Shown here piece after piece: positions 34,700-47,340 of a stretch of DNA of 64,000 nucleotides (the first letter of the stretch is position 1; every line of letters begins with the position of its first letter). Under the pieces are notes generated by a model that was not told where the DNA came from, did not search any database, and saw nothing but the letters and a program-made list of their open reading frames with translations. Made by a program: the position numbers and the translations under genes. Source of the DNA: Datisca glomerata (Eukaryota; Streptophyta; Magnoliopsida; Cucurbitales; Datiscaceae); assembly GCA_003255025.1 (NCBI GenBank), contig QANY01013864.1, positions 37,398-101,397 of the forward strand, read 5' to 3'.

Positions 34700-36690
34700 A
34701 TATAGAATGTAAATATATTATGTATAGTAGTATGTCCTTTAACATATACATATAATAAAAAAGATTGATTACTACACAATAATAACAGTTAGATGATTAA
34801 GATGTAGAATTTTAACGAACCACAAAATTAAGTGACATGACAATAACCATTTGAAATTTGATTCAACAAAATTCATTTTTATGAAAAATAAAATCAAGTA
34901 AATATGTATTTAGCTCAAATAGTATATACAAAATAACTACTAAAATCAACTTTCGAGCTCAAATTGTAAAAAATTTCATACAACATTTTTTTTTTAAAAA
35001 TGGCCAGAAATGTATGAAGTAAATATTATTTACCAAAATACCAAAGAAGTAAAAAAATTATTTACATTATTCCGGCCATTTATGAAATCATTTATGTCGT
35101 TTGAACTAAAAATTTGACCATTTTTATAATTATCGCAAGTCTGTTAATGCAAACAATGAGGCAAAAGATAAAAAATATGAGAGAGGCAGATCCAAAACGT
35201 GTTTTGAATATCGACCGAAATACAAGTCAAGAGATGCCCTTATTTTGGAGGAACCTTGCAACGACACTTGGTGCAATGTGAAATTGTTCTCAAATCTTGG
35301 TCTTGAACCTATTGCTTCTTCTAGTTTAGTAAGGGCGATTAGTCTTCGTATCTTGACGAAGTCTAACAATGGAGATGCAAATGTGAACACTCCAAATAAT
35401 GTAGATATCTCATATGATTATGTTGTTGACGATTTGAGACTTTCACCCATTGAAGGTCCAAATCCTCCCCTTCAAGATGCAACTCACCCATAATTTGATG
35501 GTGAGAGTACTGAGTCAGATTTCTCTCATACCGTTGTTCAAGGGGAAGTCTATTGCGTTGATAAGAAAGAAAGTTCCTATTGGAATGTGGTTTCTACTTG
35601 ACAAGGAAAAAAGAATAATAAAAATGTTATTATCATAGCCAACACACCCAAGACCAGGGCTGCTCAAAAAGCATTGAAATTGTAGAGGTATTAAAAATTG
35701 TGATACTGAACGAGCTTTGAAAGAATTTTGTTTTCATCATAAGCTGAATTTTATTTGCATCGTCAAACCTTTATGTAGCTTTGATTCATTTGTGTCTACT
35801 TTGTGGAGCTCCCTTGGGTTACATTACATTTGTTTCAATACCATCATTTTTGCTAAATTAGGGATCTTTAGATCTTTTGCTATTCAACATATTACGGTCA
35901 TTTTACCTCATATCCAATATGATACTATTTCTGCTAGTTTATGTGGTTTTGCTGATCAAAATTTTCTTTTTCTATGGTAGTGTGAATTATATCAACTGTA
36001 GATCTCTTTGGATTTCTCATATAGACATTCCAATTTCAATAATCCGTGGCTTGTACTTAGGGATTTCATTTCAATTCTAGGAGCTCATAAAACCATCAGT
36101 AATATCACATGTAGTTCTTGTGAAGACTTTCGATCTACTTTGACTATTTGTAATTTTATAGATATTGAGGCAAAATGAGTTTTTTATACTCGAATTAGCT
36201 AGAGTTGTCAAGGTATTGTTCTTTCTCGTTTGGATAGGGCACTTTGCTCTACTTCTTTCCTCGATACTTGGTATGAGGTCTCTTGCATTACTCTACCGAG
36301 ATTACACTATGATCATCATCCATTACTAGTTTCTTCTTCTATGGAAATTTATTCAGGACATCCCTCTTTCAAATTTTAGGGTATGTGGATTTCTCATCTC
36401 TTTTCACTGATTTGGTTTGTTCAGTTTAGTCAACTCCTGATGCAGGTAGTAGTACATAGATTTTTGTTCAGAAGTTAAAACTTCTTAAGGAAACCTTGAG
36501 ATAATGGGATTGAGAGGTTTTTGGGAATTTTGCCTGAAATATTTCAAAAGTTAATGAGAAAGTGACAGTCATCCAAGATAGGATCAGGTCTGAGGGATTT
36601 TCTGATGATCTTTTTCGACTTGAATCTGATGCTCTTGAAAACTTAGATATGACCATAGGACAGCAACATATTTTTTTTAGAGAAACAGAG
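34700..36690 (+). mobile_element. LINE 5' fragment, copy L4
   Basis: Carries the 5' region (34700-35150), a shortened ORF1-like part (35160-35490, missing about 100 bp relative to L2), the endonuclease (35717-36150: FICIVKPLCSF, NYINCRSLW) and the linker up to the RT border (about 36690), where it stops abruptly. There is no RT, insert or RNase H. It has no inverted partner on the right side, so it either inserted after the inverted duplication or its partner was lost. Confidence 0.8.
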
Positions 36691-36949
36691 CAAGGTCGGA
36701 TTGTGGATTTAACTTTAGTTTATTAGAATTTTCACACCAGAAATATTGGGAAATCTCATCAGAATTCTTACATTACCATGTACAAGGGTGGATTAAACTT
36801 TAGTTCATGCACAATAAATGTTCTATTTAAACCAAACTAACAAAGTAACCATAGTTTAAAAATGAAGAACACAATATTAAAAAATGAAGACTTACAATTT
36901 TCATATTTTAAAACTTGTAAAATTATCTCCATCTGCTTCAAATACAAAA
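36691..36949. other. No gene recognised
   Basis: AT-rich sequence after the LINE fragment; no repeat partner or coding signal seen. Confidence 0.5.
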
Positions 36950-37910
36950 AAAATACATGATCAGAAAAAAATGACAACAGACAACATCACAAGATGTTTT
37001 AATCGCTCAAACAAAGCAACCATAGTTAATGGATGAAAGAATATACAATTATGTCAAAAAGTAAAAGGATGTCACAAAACACAATAAAATTATGCCTATC
37101 TATGCATGGATCTCCTAAAATTTAGAGACATTCCTACAGTTGATAATTACATTAATTGGTAGGATGTGTATACCACCTTTCAAAAAATAATTTACCTAAC
37201 TGGAGAGATATGCTTTAAAAAATAAGCGGACTCATATAAAACCAACAAACACAATAAAAAATATATGAAACATACAAGTACAACCTCATAAGAATTTGTG
37301 CCGCTACGAGGTGCAACGAAATTCCTCTCATGCTCAAGATAGATGTAATAAGTTTTCCCATATATAATTATCAACTAAAAACCACTCAGATCTTTTTTTC
37401 CATATTTTTCTTTTTCCTTTTATTTTTTTTTATTTTTTTTCCTTTTCTGTTCTTTTCTTCTCTCTTCTCACCTTAATTTTTTCCCTTATTTCTGGTTTCT
37501 TTTTTCCCTTTTCCCTTTCTTTGGTCCTTTTTTCATCAACAAACTTTTAGCTTCTTATAAAAAATCCACTCAAATCTGAAAATCAACCAAAAAATGTCAT
37601 GTTTAACTTAAATGTCCAAATGAAATAAAAACCCATGAAAAAAGATTTTAGCAATAATTGATCAATCTCACATCATCTCTGATCCCAAAGTATATGAGTC
37701 AGAGAAGGTCCAGAACTGTTTTCATCTGAGATTTTGATTTTTTGGCTGATTTGATAAATATTTATTAGAACAATGACAATAACATTCCTCTATGAAGCAT
37801 GACAAAGAGTAAACAATACGAGTTTTTACTTTTCTTTTTTCTTATGTAAAACTAGAGTTTTGTATCTAATGAAAGCAATGTAATGCAGGGTTTATTGTGT
37901 AATACACAAT
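36950..37910. repeat. Block H, left arm next to the centre
   Basis: Reverse complement of 42297-43205, for example TGTCAAAAAGTAAAAGGATG (37052) against CATCCTTTTACTTTTTGACA (43161), and AATGCAGGGTTTATTGTG (37882) against CACAATGCACCCTGCATT (42308). It contains a pyrimidine tract at 37388-37520. Open stretches here are not convincing genes. Confidence 0.8.
37388..37520. repeat. Polypyrimidine tract
   Basis: Almost uninterrupted T/C sequence (TTTTTCTTTTTCC-type). Its counterpart is the A/G tract at 42530-42665 in the other arm, with different exact length and order. Confidence 0.9.
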
Positions 37911-39381
37911 CTACAATTACATGTTAAGGTAGAAGAGTAATGAAGTTACACTGTCGAATAAGTTTCATTTGACGTTTAATGGTTTTGCAAGGGGTATGTA
38001 AGGAGAAAAGAAATCTAGACAAGTTTTTTAGCATATTTCTTAACAAAAGAAAACCAAAGTGATGACTTAGTCATTATGAAAAAATTAATCATGAATATAC
38101 ACCATGCTAACATTTTGCATAAAAAATTGTTTGACGTGGATAGGAAGTGTTGGTGAAACAATGGCATCGACATGAGCGATAACATTCTTATGAAACTGCA
38201 TCTAGCGATTCCTATGATCATGTAAAGGTCTCAGTAATGCGTGTGGATGAAACCAAATAGAGAAATAATATAGAGCATAAGACTTTCATATGAATTATAC
38301 TTTCTTTCATTTCAAACAGAAGAGTTGCAGGCCAATAGAAAATAGTAACACAGAAACAAGAAACGTTGATGGACTTACTACACATGGAAGAAAGATAATA
38401 CGATATCAAATACACAATTTTTGAGTAGGGAGTTCAAATCACAATTGAAATAGATTCATGTAAGATATAATAAATCATTGTTGGAAAACTCAGATTCGGG
38501 CGTCCATGATGTGTTGACCCGACCTGATTTTGGAAAGGGATGATTGGTAGTTTTTCATGTAGAACAAGTGGGGAGTTCATTTTCATTATTTCCTAAAGAT
38601 CCGACATGTAATTCATTATTTTGATCCATTCCACTACATAATTAAGTAAGTGTTCTTCACTCGATTGTTTTCTACATTGGTAATCGAGCATGATCATGTT
38701 GTTTTCGTGCCTATTCCATTATATTAATTTTCTGTGAGTACATTCAGTATTTTTACAGAAGAAAATTAAAGTTTTTTTACAATGTAATTTCAATATTGTG
38801 TCTGGTTTGGTTGGAATAGAATTTTTGTATTCCTCTTCGATGCATTGAATGACATTATGAAAGTATAAACGTGTTATTTGTGCATTTGTTTAAATCTTTT
38901 ATGCATACCGTTCATTTGAATTTTTATGGAGTTAGTGCCATCTTTTTAATTCCAATTCAATGAGTTTAAGCGGTTATTGCAAACTATTAAATCAAAATTG
39001 AGGCTTTAGCTTGTGGCAGTTATTGTAAAATTATCATAATTTGAATTGTATTATATGAATTACGTTAATATGGCAATTACATAATGGAATTAGGAATTTT
39101 AATCATCATTTGTGTTTCGGTTAATTTTTACTTTTTTTAACACCCAAGATTCAATCTAGTTCTATCTATTGTTTCAATTTAAACGAGTTGATTTATTAGA
39201 AATATGTACGATGAAGTTGTCTTAATTTGGAGATATATTGCACAATGCAGTTTGAGTTTTATTTTCGGAAGTGTATGTTTTAATTTGTCTTTCCGAGTTA
39301 TGTGATTATTTGGATTCATATGTTTCTCTTTACGTATAACTAAGTCATCTAAACGTATCACCATACATAAAAGTTTTTTAA

Positions 39382-39675
39382 TTGATACAAATTATTTGTA
39401 TGTTAGTACAAAAAATTGGATTGGGACCTAAATCATATACTTTGTACTATGAACTTTGTGAGTACAAAATGAATCCACATCACAACGTGGTTGAACATGT
39501 AATACATTTGAAAAAAATGTACAATGAAGTGCAAAAGAGGGGCATTGAGGTTGAGATAGATATATGCAAAATTCTTCTCAATTCCTTGTCGGACACGTGG
39601 AATACAGATAAAGAAGAGATCATGAAAAAGTATACTTCTGAATACTATGATTGTATTATAGAAGATCTCATATGA
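39382..39675 (+). pseudogene. Ty1/copia gag-like fragment, middle part
   Basis: 98 codons open with segments LCEYKMNPHHNVVEHVIHLK and KILLNSLSDTW, the pattern of the gag (UBN2-type) region of plant Ty1/copia elements (the LL.SLP.SW-like motif). No zinc knuckle follows. The upstream limit is unclear because the ATG used is only the first one available. Confidence 0.5.
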
Positions 39676-40200
39676 AGAGAGAAATGAAATATACATTCTA
39701 GAATTCGTTGTTCAGCTGCATTATCACAATTCGTAAATCTTTGGAGCATAAGGTTGGGCTTTGGTGTAGACAGGAAGGAACTTACATTGAATGGAGTCCC
39801 ATGTTCAAGTGTTGAACAAATTGTGAGGTCCCATTTCTATTGTACATACGATGAGTGTTTCTAGAATTGATTCTAGCTAAATATGTTGCCATGTTTAGTA
39901 TAGTCTTTTAATTTGTAAGAACACTTTTCATGTTATGATATTAACTTAGTGGGAGTAATGATAAATGAGATTAGTGTATTCTCATATGTGATATGTTTTG
40001 GGCATATAATTAAGTAATGATGATCTGATATTTTGTATGGGAAATGATTGTAAGCACTGTGAACTTTCGATCATATACTCAATATCACATCATCATTGAC
40101 TTAATTAAGTTTTCCATAACTTTAAGATGTGAATGTGTGTTTTTTCTTTAAGTGCTAGTATTTATATGTGTTGTTATATTTATATGTTGTAGTTGATATG

Positions 40201-40545
40201 GCTTCCGCATCAAAAGAATATAAATGCTTAACTTAACAAGGATGAGAACTGAACGGTGATAATTTTGATATTTGTCATCGAAAAGTTCATTATATTCTCG
40301 AGGAACAAGAAGTTCTGGAAATCTTTGGAAACAATATGATTGAATCTGAAGATGGTACTTCTGCTCAGCATAGAAGAGATTTATTTGAAGAGAGGTTTAT
40401 GGTTTATGGAAATGAAAGAACAACATAGCTCGCATTACGCTGCTGAGCTGCATGCAAGATGATCTTATGTGTGAGTTTGAAAAGTTTAAAGTTGCCAAGG
40501 AAATGTGGGATGCTCAAAAAGAGAAATTTGGATTTTTTTGGGAAA
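40201..40545 (+). pseudogene. Ty1/copia gag-like fragment, N-terminal part
   Basis: Starts ATGGCTTCCGCATC (MASASKEYKCLT, stop), then NGDNFDICHRKVHYILEEQE and SAQHRRDLFEERF, then frameshifts into MWDAQKEKFG. A gag start with a DGxNF.xWHRK-like motif is typical of plant copia gag. It lies downstream of the piece at 39382 that should follow it, so the two are separate insertions or were rearranged. Confidence 0.55.
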
Positions 40546-41634
40546 AAATATAAATTACACCCTAAAATTGTTTAGATTTAAGAGAAACTATTGTTTCATC
40601 ATTATAACTTTGAGGTTACCTTTTTTATTCAAACTTTCCATTTTAGACAATATTGAGACTATCCCATGATGTTCCATGGTTACTTGTTACATATAGAGTG
40701 ATGTAGGTTTCCATGCATGATCGCCATGCTCGCTCGACTCAGTCTACTTGGGTCTAGTCATTGATGTACTTGTACATTGTGCAACACCTAAAGGTGCATG
40801 AACTAATTTATATTAAGATTCCTTAAATGCATTTGGTTTCTTTGGCTATACAATTGGTGAACATGTTCATCAACCTCCCATCTTTGTACCTATAGATTTG
40901 TACTTCAACCATATGACTACGATTTCTTAAGTCGTTGCTAAGTTGAATTATATATCTATTTGGCCAGCGTTGATGCTTTTCCATCCAAAAGTGTGATTTT
41001 GCAATTGAGAAACAATCATTTCTCACTTTTAACTAGCTATTTCTGGAGATTAAGAGTTTTGATTTTGTGTTTGTTGGATATTTGTGTAATTAAGGATATT
41101 GCTTCAGCGGATCTTACACCTACATGGGATGTCAATTCCTTATTCATCCTTTGTGATTTCCTTCCAAGGTTCAGGACGCTCACTCTTTATCCGGACTCAA
41201 AGACCTTGGCACAGAAGGAAGTCATTTTGTTACCATGTTATAACAAAACTCATGGCTAAATAACATAACATATGTAAGCTCCTTCGATGAGTGACTTAGA
41301 GAACTCCCTCAAGTGCATAGAGTTATTATAACCATGTGATCTCATATCATAAAAAAATTGTGTTATATGCTATATTGCACATTTTCTCTCAGAAAATCAG
41401 GACTTATGTTACTTAGCTTTATTTGGGCATATGAGAATGAAAGTTGGAAACTGGTGGCAACCTCTTTTCTTTACATGGGCATGAAAGTTAAAAGTGATTA
41501 AAAGAACTGAAGCTATATCGTCTTGCTGCTATCTAGATTCTTTGGGTATCGTTGATGGTTATACTAAGTAAAAAACTAAATGCTAAACAACAATGTTGAT
41601 CCTTAATTCTATAATCTGATTTGTCTCATATTTG

Positions 41635-42330
41635 TTGAAACAAAACATATAGTATTTCATAACTAATGACATAGCCAAGATTAAGGTGGGTGCACAAAGT
41701 TTTGAAGAATAGTCTTTTGATTTTCTTTGCCATATGTATGACTAACACTTGTCTATGATTAAAACATATTTTTGATGTTGTGTGTTGTAGCTCTAACATA
41801 TCATGTAATTTTTCTATTTGAAGCCGATGAAGATAATTCTGCATTTTAGAATATGAATATGGGAAGGCTTCTCTTTTTTTTTAATACTATTTTATTTTAT
41901 TAACATTTGCACTTCTTTCAAGTTTAAAACTTTAATTGTAAGATATATTGGATTATTAGCTCATTACGATTGAGTTTAATTAGTTTGGTTTAAATAAAAT
42001 GTATTTTGTGCATGAACTAAAGTTATATATGACTCTATACAAAGTAAGGTAAGAATTTTGATGAGTTTTTGGAATCAACATATCTAGTTTATATACTCTA
42101 TATTCAGCTAATTTTTAGTGTTTTATATCTTTCCTTGTATTGTCATTAATTTATTTATTTCTATTTCTTTTAAATTAAGTGATTGGAGCGAACTATTTTA
42201 GTATGTTAGGTACCCATATGTTTGCTATGTGTTAGCATTATGAGATTGATTTTATTTTAAATAATCTAACTATTTTTGGAAATCATAATTTATTCTGTAG
42301 ATTGTGTTACACAATGCACCCTGCATTACT
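41635..42330. repeat. Dispersed repeat Z, copy 1
   Basis: Shares long stretches with 43320-44010 (Z2), 44165-44480 (Z3, partial) and 45455-45640 (Z4, partial), for example CCAAGATTAAGGTGGGTGCA and TACGATTGAGTTTAATTAG. Non-coding as far as I can see. Z2 follows block H at the same distance as Z1 precedes it, so H and Z may have multiplied together. Confidence 0.7.
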
Positions 42331-43205
42331 TTCATCATGCTTCATAGATGAAGATAGTTCGCTCCTTCTCTCATTCCTATACATTGGGGATAGTGATGAC
42401 AAAATGTGATCAATTATTGATCAAATATATTTCTAATGTGCTTTTATTTCATTTGGACCTTTAAATTAAGCATGGCATTTTTTGGTATTTTTTCAGATTT
42501 GGGTCACTTTTTATAACAAGCTAAACTTTATTGATGAAAAAAGGACAGAAGAAAGAAAAAAAGAAAAATGGGAAGGAAAAAGAAAAAAAGGAAAAAAGGG
42601 GAAAGAATGGAAAAAAAATAGAAAACGAGAAAAATGAAAAAAAAAGAATAAAAAAGGAAAAAATAGATTTGGATGGCTTTTGGTTGACAAGTATGGATGG
42701 GAAACTTGCTTGCAAGCATCATGAGCATTAGGAGAATTTTCTTACAGCTCGAAGTGACACGAATTTCATAAGGTTGTACTTGTATAGCCCTATTAGTTTT
42801 TTTTGTTTATATAAATATACATTTTATCGATAAAAAATTAAGGTCGTACTTGTATGTTTTATATTTGTTTAATTATTTTTGTGATTCTTATAGGAATCTT
42901 ATTTTTTAAAGCATACTTCTCAGGTTAGGTCATTTTCTTTTTCGTAGGATTCAAGCGCATCTTCTACGATGAAAATGGTGAAATTTTTTTGTCCACCAAG
43001 CGGGTTTCTTCCGTATTGCACGAGCGAGAAGACATATAACTGAATTGAAAAGTGATATATACAACTTTCCAATTCAATATATTTATCAACTATAGGGAAT
43101 CTTTATATTTTAGGATTAATTCCATGCATTGATTGCCATAATCTTATTGTTTTTCATGACATCCTTTTACTTTTTGACATAGTTGTCTATTCTTTCATCC
43201 ATTAA
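42297..43205. repeat. Block H, right arm next to the centre
   Basis: Reverse-complement partner of 36950-37910. Holds a purine tract (42530-42665) and CATGGCATTTTTTGGTATTTT (42472). Open stretches over the purine tract are low-complexity and not genes. Confidence 0.8.
42530..42665. repeat. Polypurine tract
   Basis: A/G-only run except for a few T bases (GAAGAAAGAAAAAAAGAAAA-type). Partner of the pyrimidine tract at 37388-37520. Confidence 0.9.
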
Positions 43206-43319
43206 CTATGGTTGCTTTTTTTTTTAGCAATTTAAATATTATTTTTATGTTATATGTTGTCATTTCTACCTTATCATGTAATTTTTTTTTGAATTTGAAG
43301 AGAATGGAGATAATCTTTT

Positions 43320-44480
43320 TGTCTTTGAAATGAAGCATATAATATTTTGCAATTAGTGACATCACCAAGATTAAGGTGGGTGCATAAGATTTTGAAGAAT
43401 ATACTTTTGATTTTCTTTACCATATGTATGACTATGCTCTTGTCTATGATTATAACATGATTTTTATATTGTCCGTTGTAGCTTTTGCCATATCAAGAAC
43501 TTTTTATATTTGAATTCGATGAAGAAAATTATGCAAGATTTAGAATATTAATATGGAAAGGCTTCTTATTTTTATTATCATGTTCTTTTATTAACATTAG
43601 CACCTGATTCAAGTTTAAAACTTTAAGTGCAAGATATATTGTATTATTAGCTTATTACGATTGAGTTTAATTAGTTTGGTTGAAATCAAATGTCTTCTGT
43701 GCATAAACAAAGCTATACACGACTCTGTACAGGGTTAAGTAATAATTTGATGAGTTTCTGGAATCCACATTTCTAGTCTATATGCTCTATATTCAGCTAA
43801 TTTCTGGTGTTCTATATCTTTCCTTATATTTGCATTGACTTATTTATTTCTATTTCTTTTAAACAAAGTAATTGAAATGAACTATTTTAGTATGTTACAT
43901 ACCTTGTTTGTTATATGCTATCTTTATGAGACTGATTCTATTTTAAATAATCTAACTATTTTTAATAAGACATATTCATTCTATAGATTGTGCTAGATAA
44001 TAGATCTTGCATTACTTTATTTATATTATATACAAAAACCTGGTTTTACACCAAAAAAAGGAAAAACTCTTATTGTTTAATCTTCGTCATGCTTCATAAA
44101 GGAATTATATTTTCATTGTTTTGATAATTATTTTCAAATCAACCACAGAATATCAAATTATTTTTCTTATTGTCTATTCTTTCATCCATTAACTATGGTT
44201 TATTTGTTTTAGAGATTTAAGCATTTTTTTATGTTGTCTGTTTTTGCTTCTGCCTTATCATGTAATTTTTTTTATATTTGAAGCAGATGGAGATAATTTT
44301 GCAAGTTTTTTAATATTAAAATTTAATACGTTTTTCTTTTATTAACATAAGCACTTTTTCAAGGTTAAAACTTGAAGTGCAAGATATATTAGATTATTAT
44401 CTCATTACGATTGAGTTTAATTAGTTTGGTTTAAATGGAACAATTGTTGTGCATGAAGTGATGTTATATCCACCCCTGTA
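43320..44480. repeat. Repeat Z, copies 2 and 3
   Basis: 43320-44010 is a second copy of 41635-42330; 44165-44480 repeats its first part again (CTTATCATGTAATTTTTTTT and TTACGATTGAGTTTAATTAG). They are interrupted by the block H-like words TCTATTCTTTCATCCATTAA at 43174 and 44178. Confidence 0.7.
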
Positions 44481-44599
44481 CAGGGTCAGATAAAATTCTA
44501 ATGTGTTTTCCCAATCGCCCCTTGTCGTTTCATTAATTATATTTTTGTTAGGCAATTTTTAATTATATTTTTATTTTATTATATTTTCTTTCATTAAAT

Positions 44600-45130
44600 C
44601 TTTAAAGAAATTTATTTATGTGGTTCATTGGAAATTTGTTTTAATTTGAAATAGAATTCCAACTAAAGTTGGATGGCCTTAATGTAGAAATTTTTTAAAT
44701 GATATTATGCTAGAAATATCTTTGTAAATTTAGGTTGGTTGTTAGACACATCTTGGTAAATTATATAGGAAGGATGCGATGAGAAACAGATTTGGTTCTT
44801 AGTAATGTGTTAATGCTATTGATTGGAAGGATGATATTAGTATGGCATGTTTGTTTCTCATTGTCAGTGGGTTAAATATGTTAGTAGTTTCACAAGTTTT
44901 TTAGATCATGTTGTCTTTTTTTATTGACAAATTTCTGATAGTTTCTTATTTATATGGTTCTTAGACAGATTGTTTTAATTAGGAATAGAATTAGATTTGA
45001 GCAGGATGGCCTTGATGTTGATTTCTTTTAAATGATGTTAATTTAGAAATATCTTTGTAAATTTTAGGTTAGTTTTCAGACACATCTCTGTAAATTATAG
45101 GTTGGTTTTTAGACAAATCTCTATAATTTT
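44600..45130. repeat. Dispersed repeat W, copy 1
   Basis: Unit of about 330 bp: GATTGGAAGGATGATATTAG, CATGTTTGTTTCTCATTGT, TTTCTTATTTATATGGTTCT, GGAATAGAATTAGATTTGAG, GATGGCC and ATCTTTGTAAATT. Further copies lie at about 46550-46830, 47200-47480, 50070-50350 and 50450-50570. All are in the right half of the window. Family unknown. Confidence 0.6.
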
Positions 45131-45139
45131 AGTTAGAAA

Positions 45140-45330
45140 GACTCCTGAGACAGCCAAAAATATTCTCTATTCATACTCCCCATTGTCTTCGTCTCTCTCT
45201 TGAAGCCCCCTCGCCTTTTCACACTGTCTCGTCCCTCTCATTTTCCAGTCAGGGCAATGCATCTGCGCTTGCTCACCTCACGTGCATTTCTTTCTTTCTT
45301 AAGCCTGGATCTATCCTTACGTCTTTGATA
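45140..45330 (+). other. Pyrimidine-rich, leader-like segment
   Basis: Less AT-rich than its surroundings, with TCTTCGTCTCTCTCTTGAAG and an ATG at 45258 (MHLRLLTSRAF) that stays open for 18 codons into TTTCTTAAGC. This looks like the 5' end of a plant transcript, but no matching downstream coding sequence is adjacent. Low confidence. Confidence 0.25.
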
Positions 45331-45884
45331 AAATGTTTTGGAGTCTAACACATTTGATTCCTTTTTGCAAATTGCAACCATTTGACCTTTTATTTTTATG
45401 TGTTGAATAAAATAAGTTTATTCTTGGAGTTGCTATTATCTTTATCTAATTAGTGTTGAAACAAATCATGTATATTTCACAACTGTTGACTAACTAAAGA
45501 ATAAGGTCGGTGCATAGAAGCATGAAGAATAATCTATTTGATTTTCTTTACCATGAATTTATGTATGACTATACTCTTGTCTATGATTAAATCATTTTTT
45601 GGATGTCACCTGTTCATGGTTCTTCCTTATCATGTAATTTGTGTATGAGTTGTTCTCTTATGCAATGAATAATCAACTAGACCTCTATCCTTCTTTAAGT
45701 TTTTCTTTACAATCAATTATGCAATGGGATTATTTTTTGTGATTTTTTTCATAATGAACTTCTTGATTTTCTAAAACGAAAACAAAGCAAGTTAACGTTA
45801 TATTGACAAGGACCTCATGCTTTTGTAATGAACTTCAGGATTTTGTACATTTAATCATATATTGATGTTGGTCTTTGCATTTTC

Positions 45885-46177
45885 ATGTCTTTGCAGTGTA
45901 ATCTTTGTTGTGCTAGGTTAATGCTTGGGTTGCATTTTTATCTCTTGCTTAGATGTTGCGAGTTGGATCTTGCCATAAACTTTCATTGCAAGTGTACACT
46001 ATTTGTTGAAAAGATTACTTCGCTTGAACTTGAACTTCAGGTATTGTCTTGTGGTATATTGTTCAAAGCTATAATGATGGGTTCTATGTTGTTCTTCTTA
46101 AAACTGCTCCATATGAGAATATTCGTTTCGTTTTGAGATGGTCAAATTTTACGAATCTTGCAAGTTTCTGTGAATTA
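45885..46177 (+). pseudogene. Unidentified exon-like segments, copy 1
   Basis: 45885-46038 is open and ends at an acceptor-like CTTCAG; 46039-46177 is open in another frame (VVLLKTAPYENIRFVLRW, then FCEL) and ends at a donor-like GTATGA. The second segment recurs at 49545-49685 (KIAPYENIRLALRW) with the frame slightly damaged, and inverted near 33390-33500. The shared amino-acid pattern suggests a coding origin, but I do not recognise the family. Confidence 0.4.
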
Positions 46178-46860
46178 GTATGAACTTTTCACCAACTACT
46201 ACTCTGATTTATGAAATGCTTTTACGTATTGCCAAACTTGAAAGACCTTAACTTCTTCTATAACAATTACTTGACTTTTGTATGTAGTAAAATTCTGATG
46301 TTAGGGACTAATCTAAAAATGGAACCAATTTAAGAACTACAATCATTTAAATGTCTACTGCTCAAAACAATTTTTTCATCCTTTTTTTACATATTTCTAG
46401 ATGCATCACCTAAATTATTTTTCAAGTTAGAGAGTGATTATGTCAATTCTTGGAAGAGTTTCAAGTGGTGTTTAATGCATTAAAATTGAATGAGTTTAAT
46501 TGATTGTATGAGTTGCTAACTTATTGGTGCTTGAGAGATTTTCTTAGTAATGGGTTAATGCTATTCATTGTGAGGATGATGCTAGTTTAAATGTTTGTTT
46601 GACATTGTCACGTGGCCAAGGAATATATAGTTTGACATGTTTGTTCGCAGCTACAATTTTTTAATTGATTAATTTTTTATAGTTCCTCATTTATATACTT
46701 ATTAGACATTTTGCTTTAGTCCGAAATTGAATTGGAATGTGAGCTGGATGACCTTATTGTAGAATACTTGAGCTAGAAACATCATTGTTAATTGTTGTTT
46801 GGTTGTTAATCATATCTTTATAAATCATGTGGGCTGTGATCAAATGTTTTTAAGTTAGAA
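46040..46860. repeat. Direct duplicate of 49540-50400
   Basis: Both copies carry the exon-like element, then CTTGAAAGACC, CTTCTTCTGTAAC-type sequence, the TTTACATATTTCTAGATG segment and repeat W, in the same order 3.5 kb apart. Both pair in inverse orientation with 33000-33500. Confidence 0.75.
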
Positions 46861-47238
46861 CATATTTGATTTTGATTTTGATTTTTACTAGATTGTGAAG
46901 TCTCATCTGAATGTCTTTTTCTGGAACTTCTTGTTCCTCTTTGTTATGTTTTCCCAGCCTCAAATCAATTTTCCACTGCTGAACTTTACGTAACCACTAA
47001 TTATCAAATTGGCAAACTATGGGGATGTTAGTCATCTTTTATTTTCTTACTTCATGTCCACTATCAATACATGATGGTTCATAATCAATTAAACAAAGCG
47101 AACAAGGGATGGATGAATTCTAATACCAGCTATCTTATTGTCAAACCACAAATGTGATGAAATATTTTTTTAGTGAAACATATTTGGTTATGTATAATGG
47201 GTTTATGCTATTGATTGGAAATATGATATTAGTTTGAC

Positions 47239-47340
47239 ATGTTTGTTTCTCATTGTTAGCGGGTTAAGGATGATACATAGTAGTTTCGCATGTTTGTTTC
47301 TCATTGTTAGCGGGTTAAGGATGATACATAGTAGTTTCGC
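47239..47340. repeat. Perfect 51-bp tandem duplication
   Basis: ATGTTTGTTTCTCATTGTTA begins two consecutive identical 51-bp units (47239-47289 and 47290-47340). It is within repeat W; identity without any difference indicates a recent event or an assembly effect. Confidence 0.9.

Larger units (their letters stand above)
37911..42296. other. Central spacer of the inverted duplication
   Basis: About 4.4 kb without an inverted partner in the window, apart from the Z1 repeat at its right end. It contains copia gag-like scraps (39382-40540) and otherwise AT-rich sequence with short open stretches (38015-38221, 38218-38415, 40823-41026, 40960-41259) that I cannot assign. Confidence 0.5.

Noticed and set aside
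42528..42731. ORFs on both strands over the purine tract
   Set aside because: Lys/Glu or Phe/Ser runs made by low-complexity A/G sequence; no gene signal.
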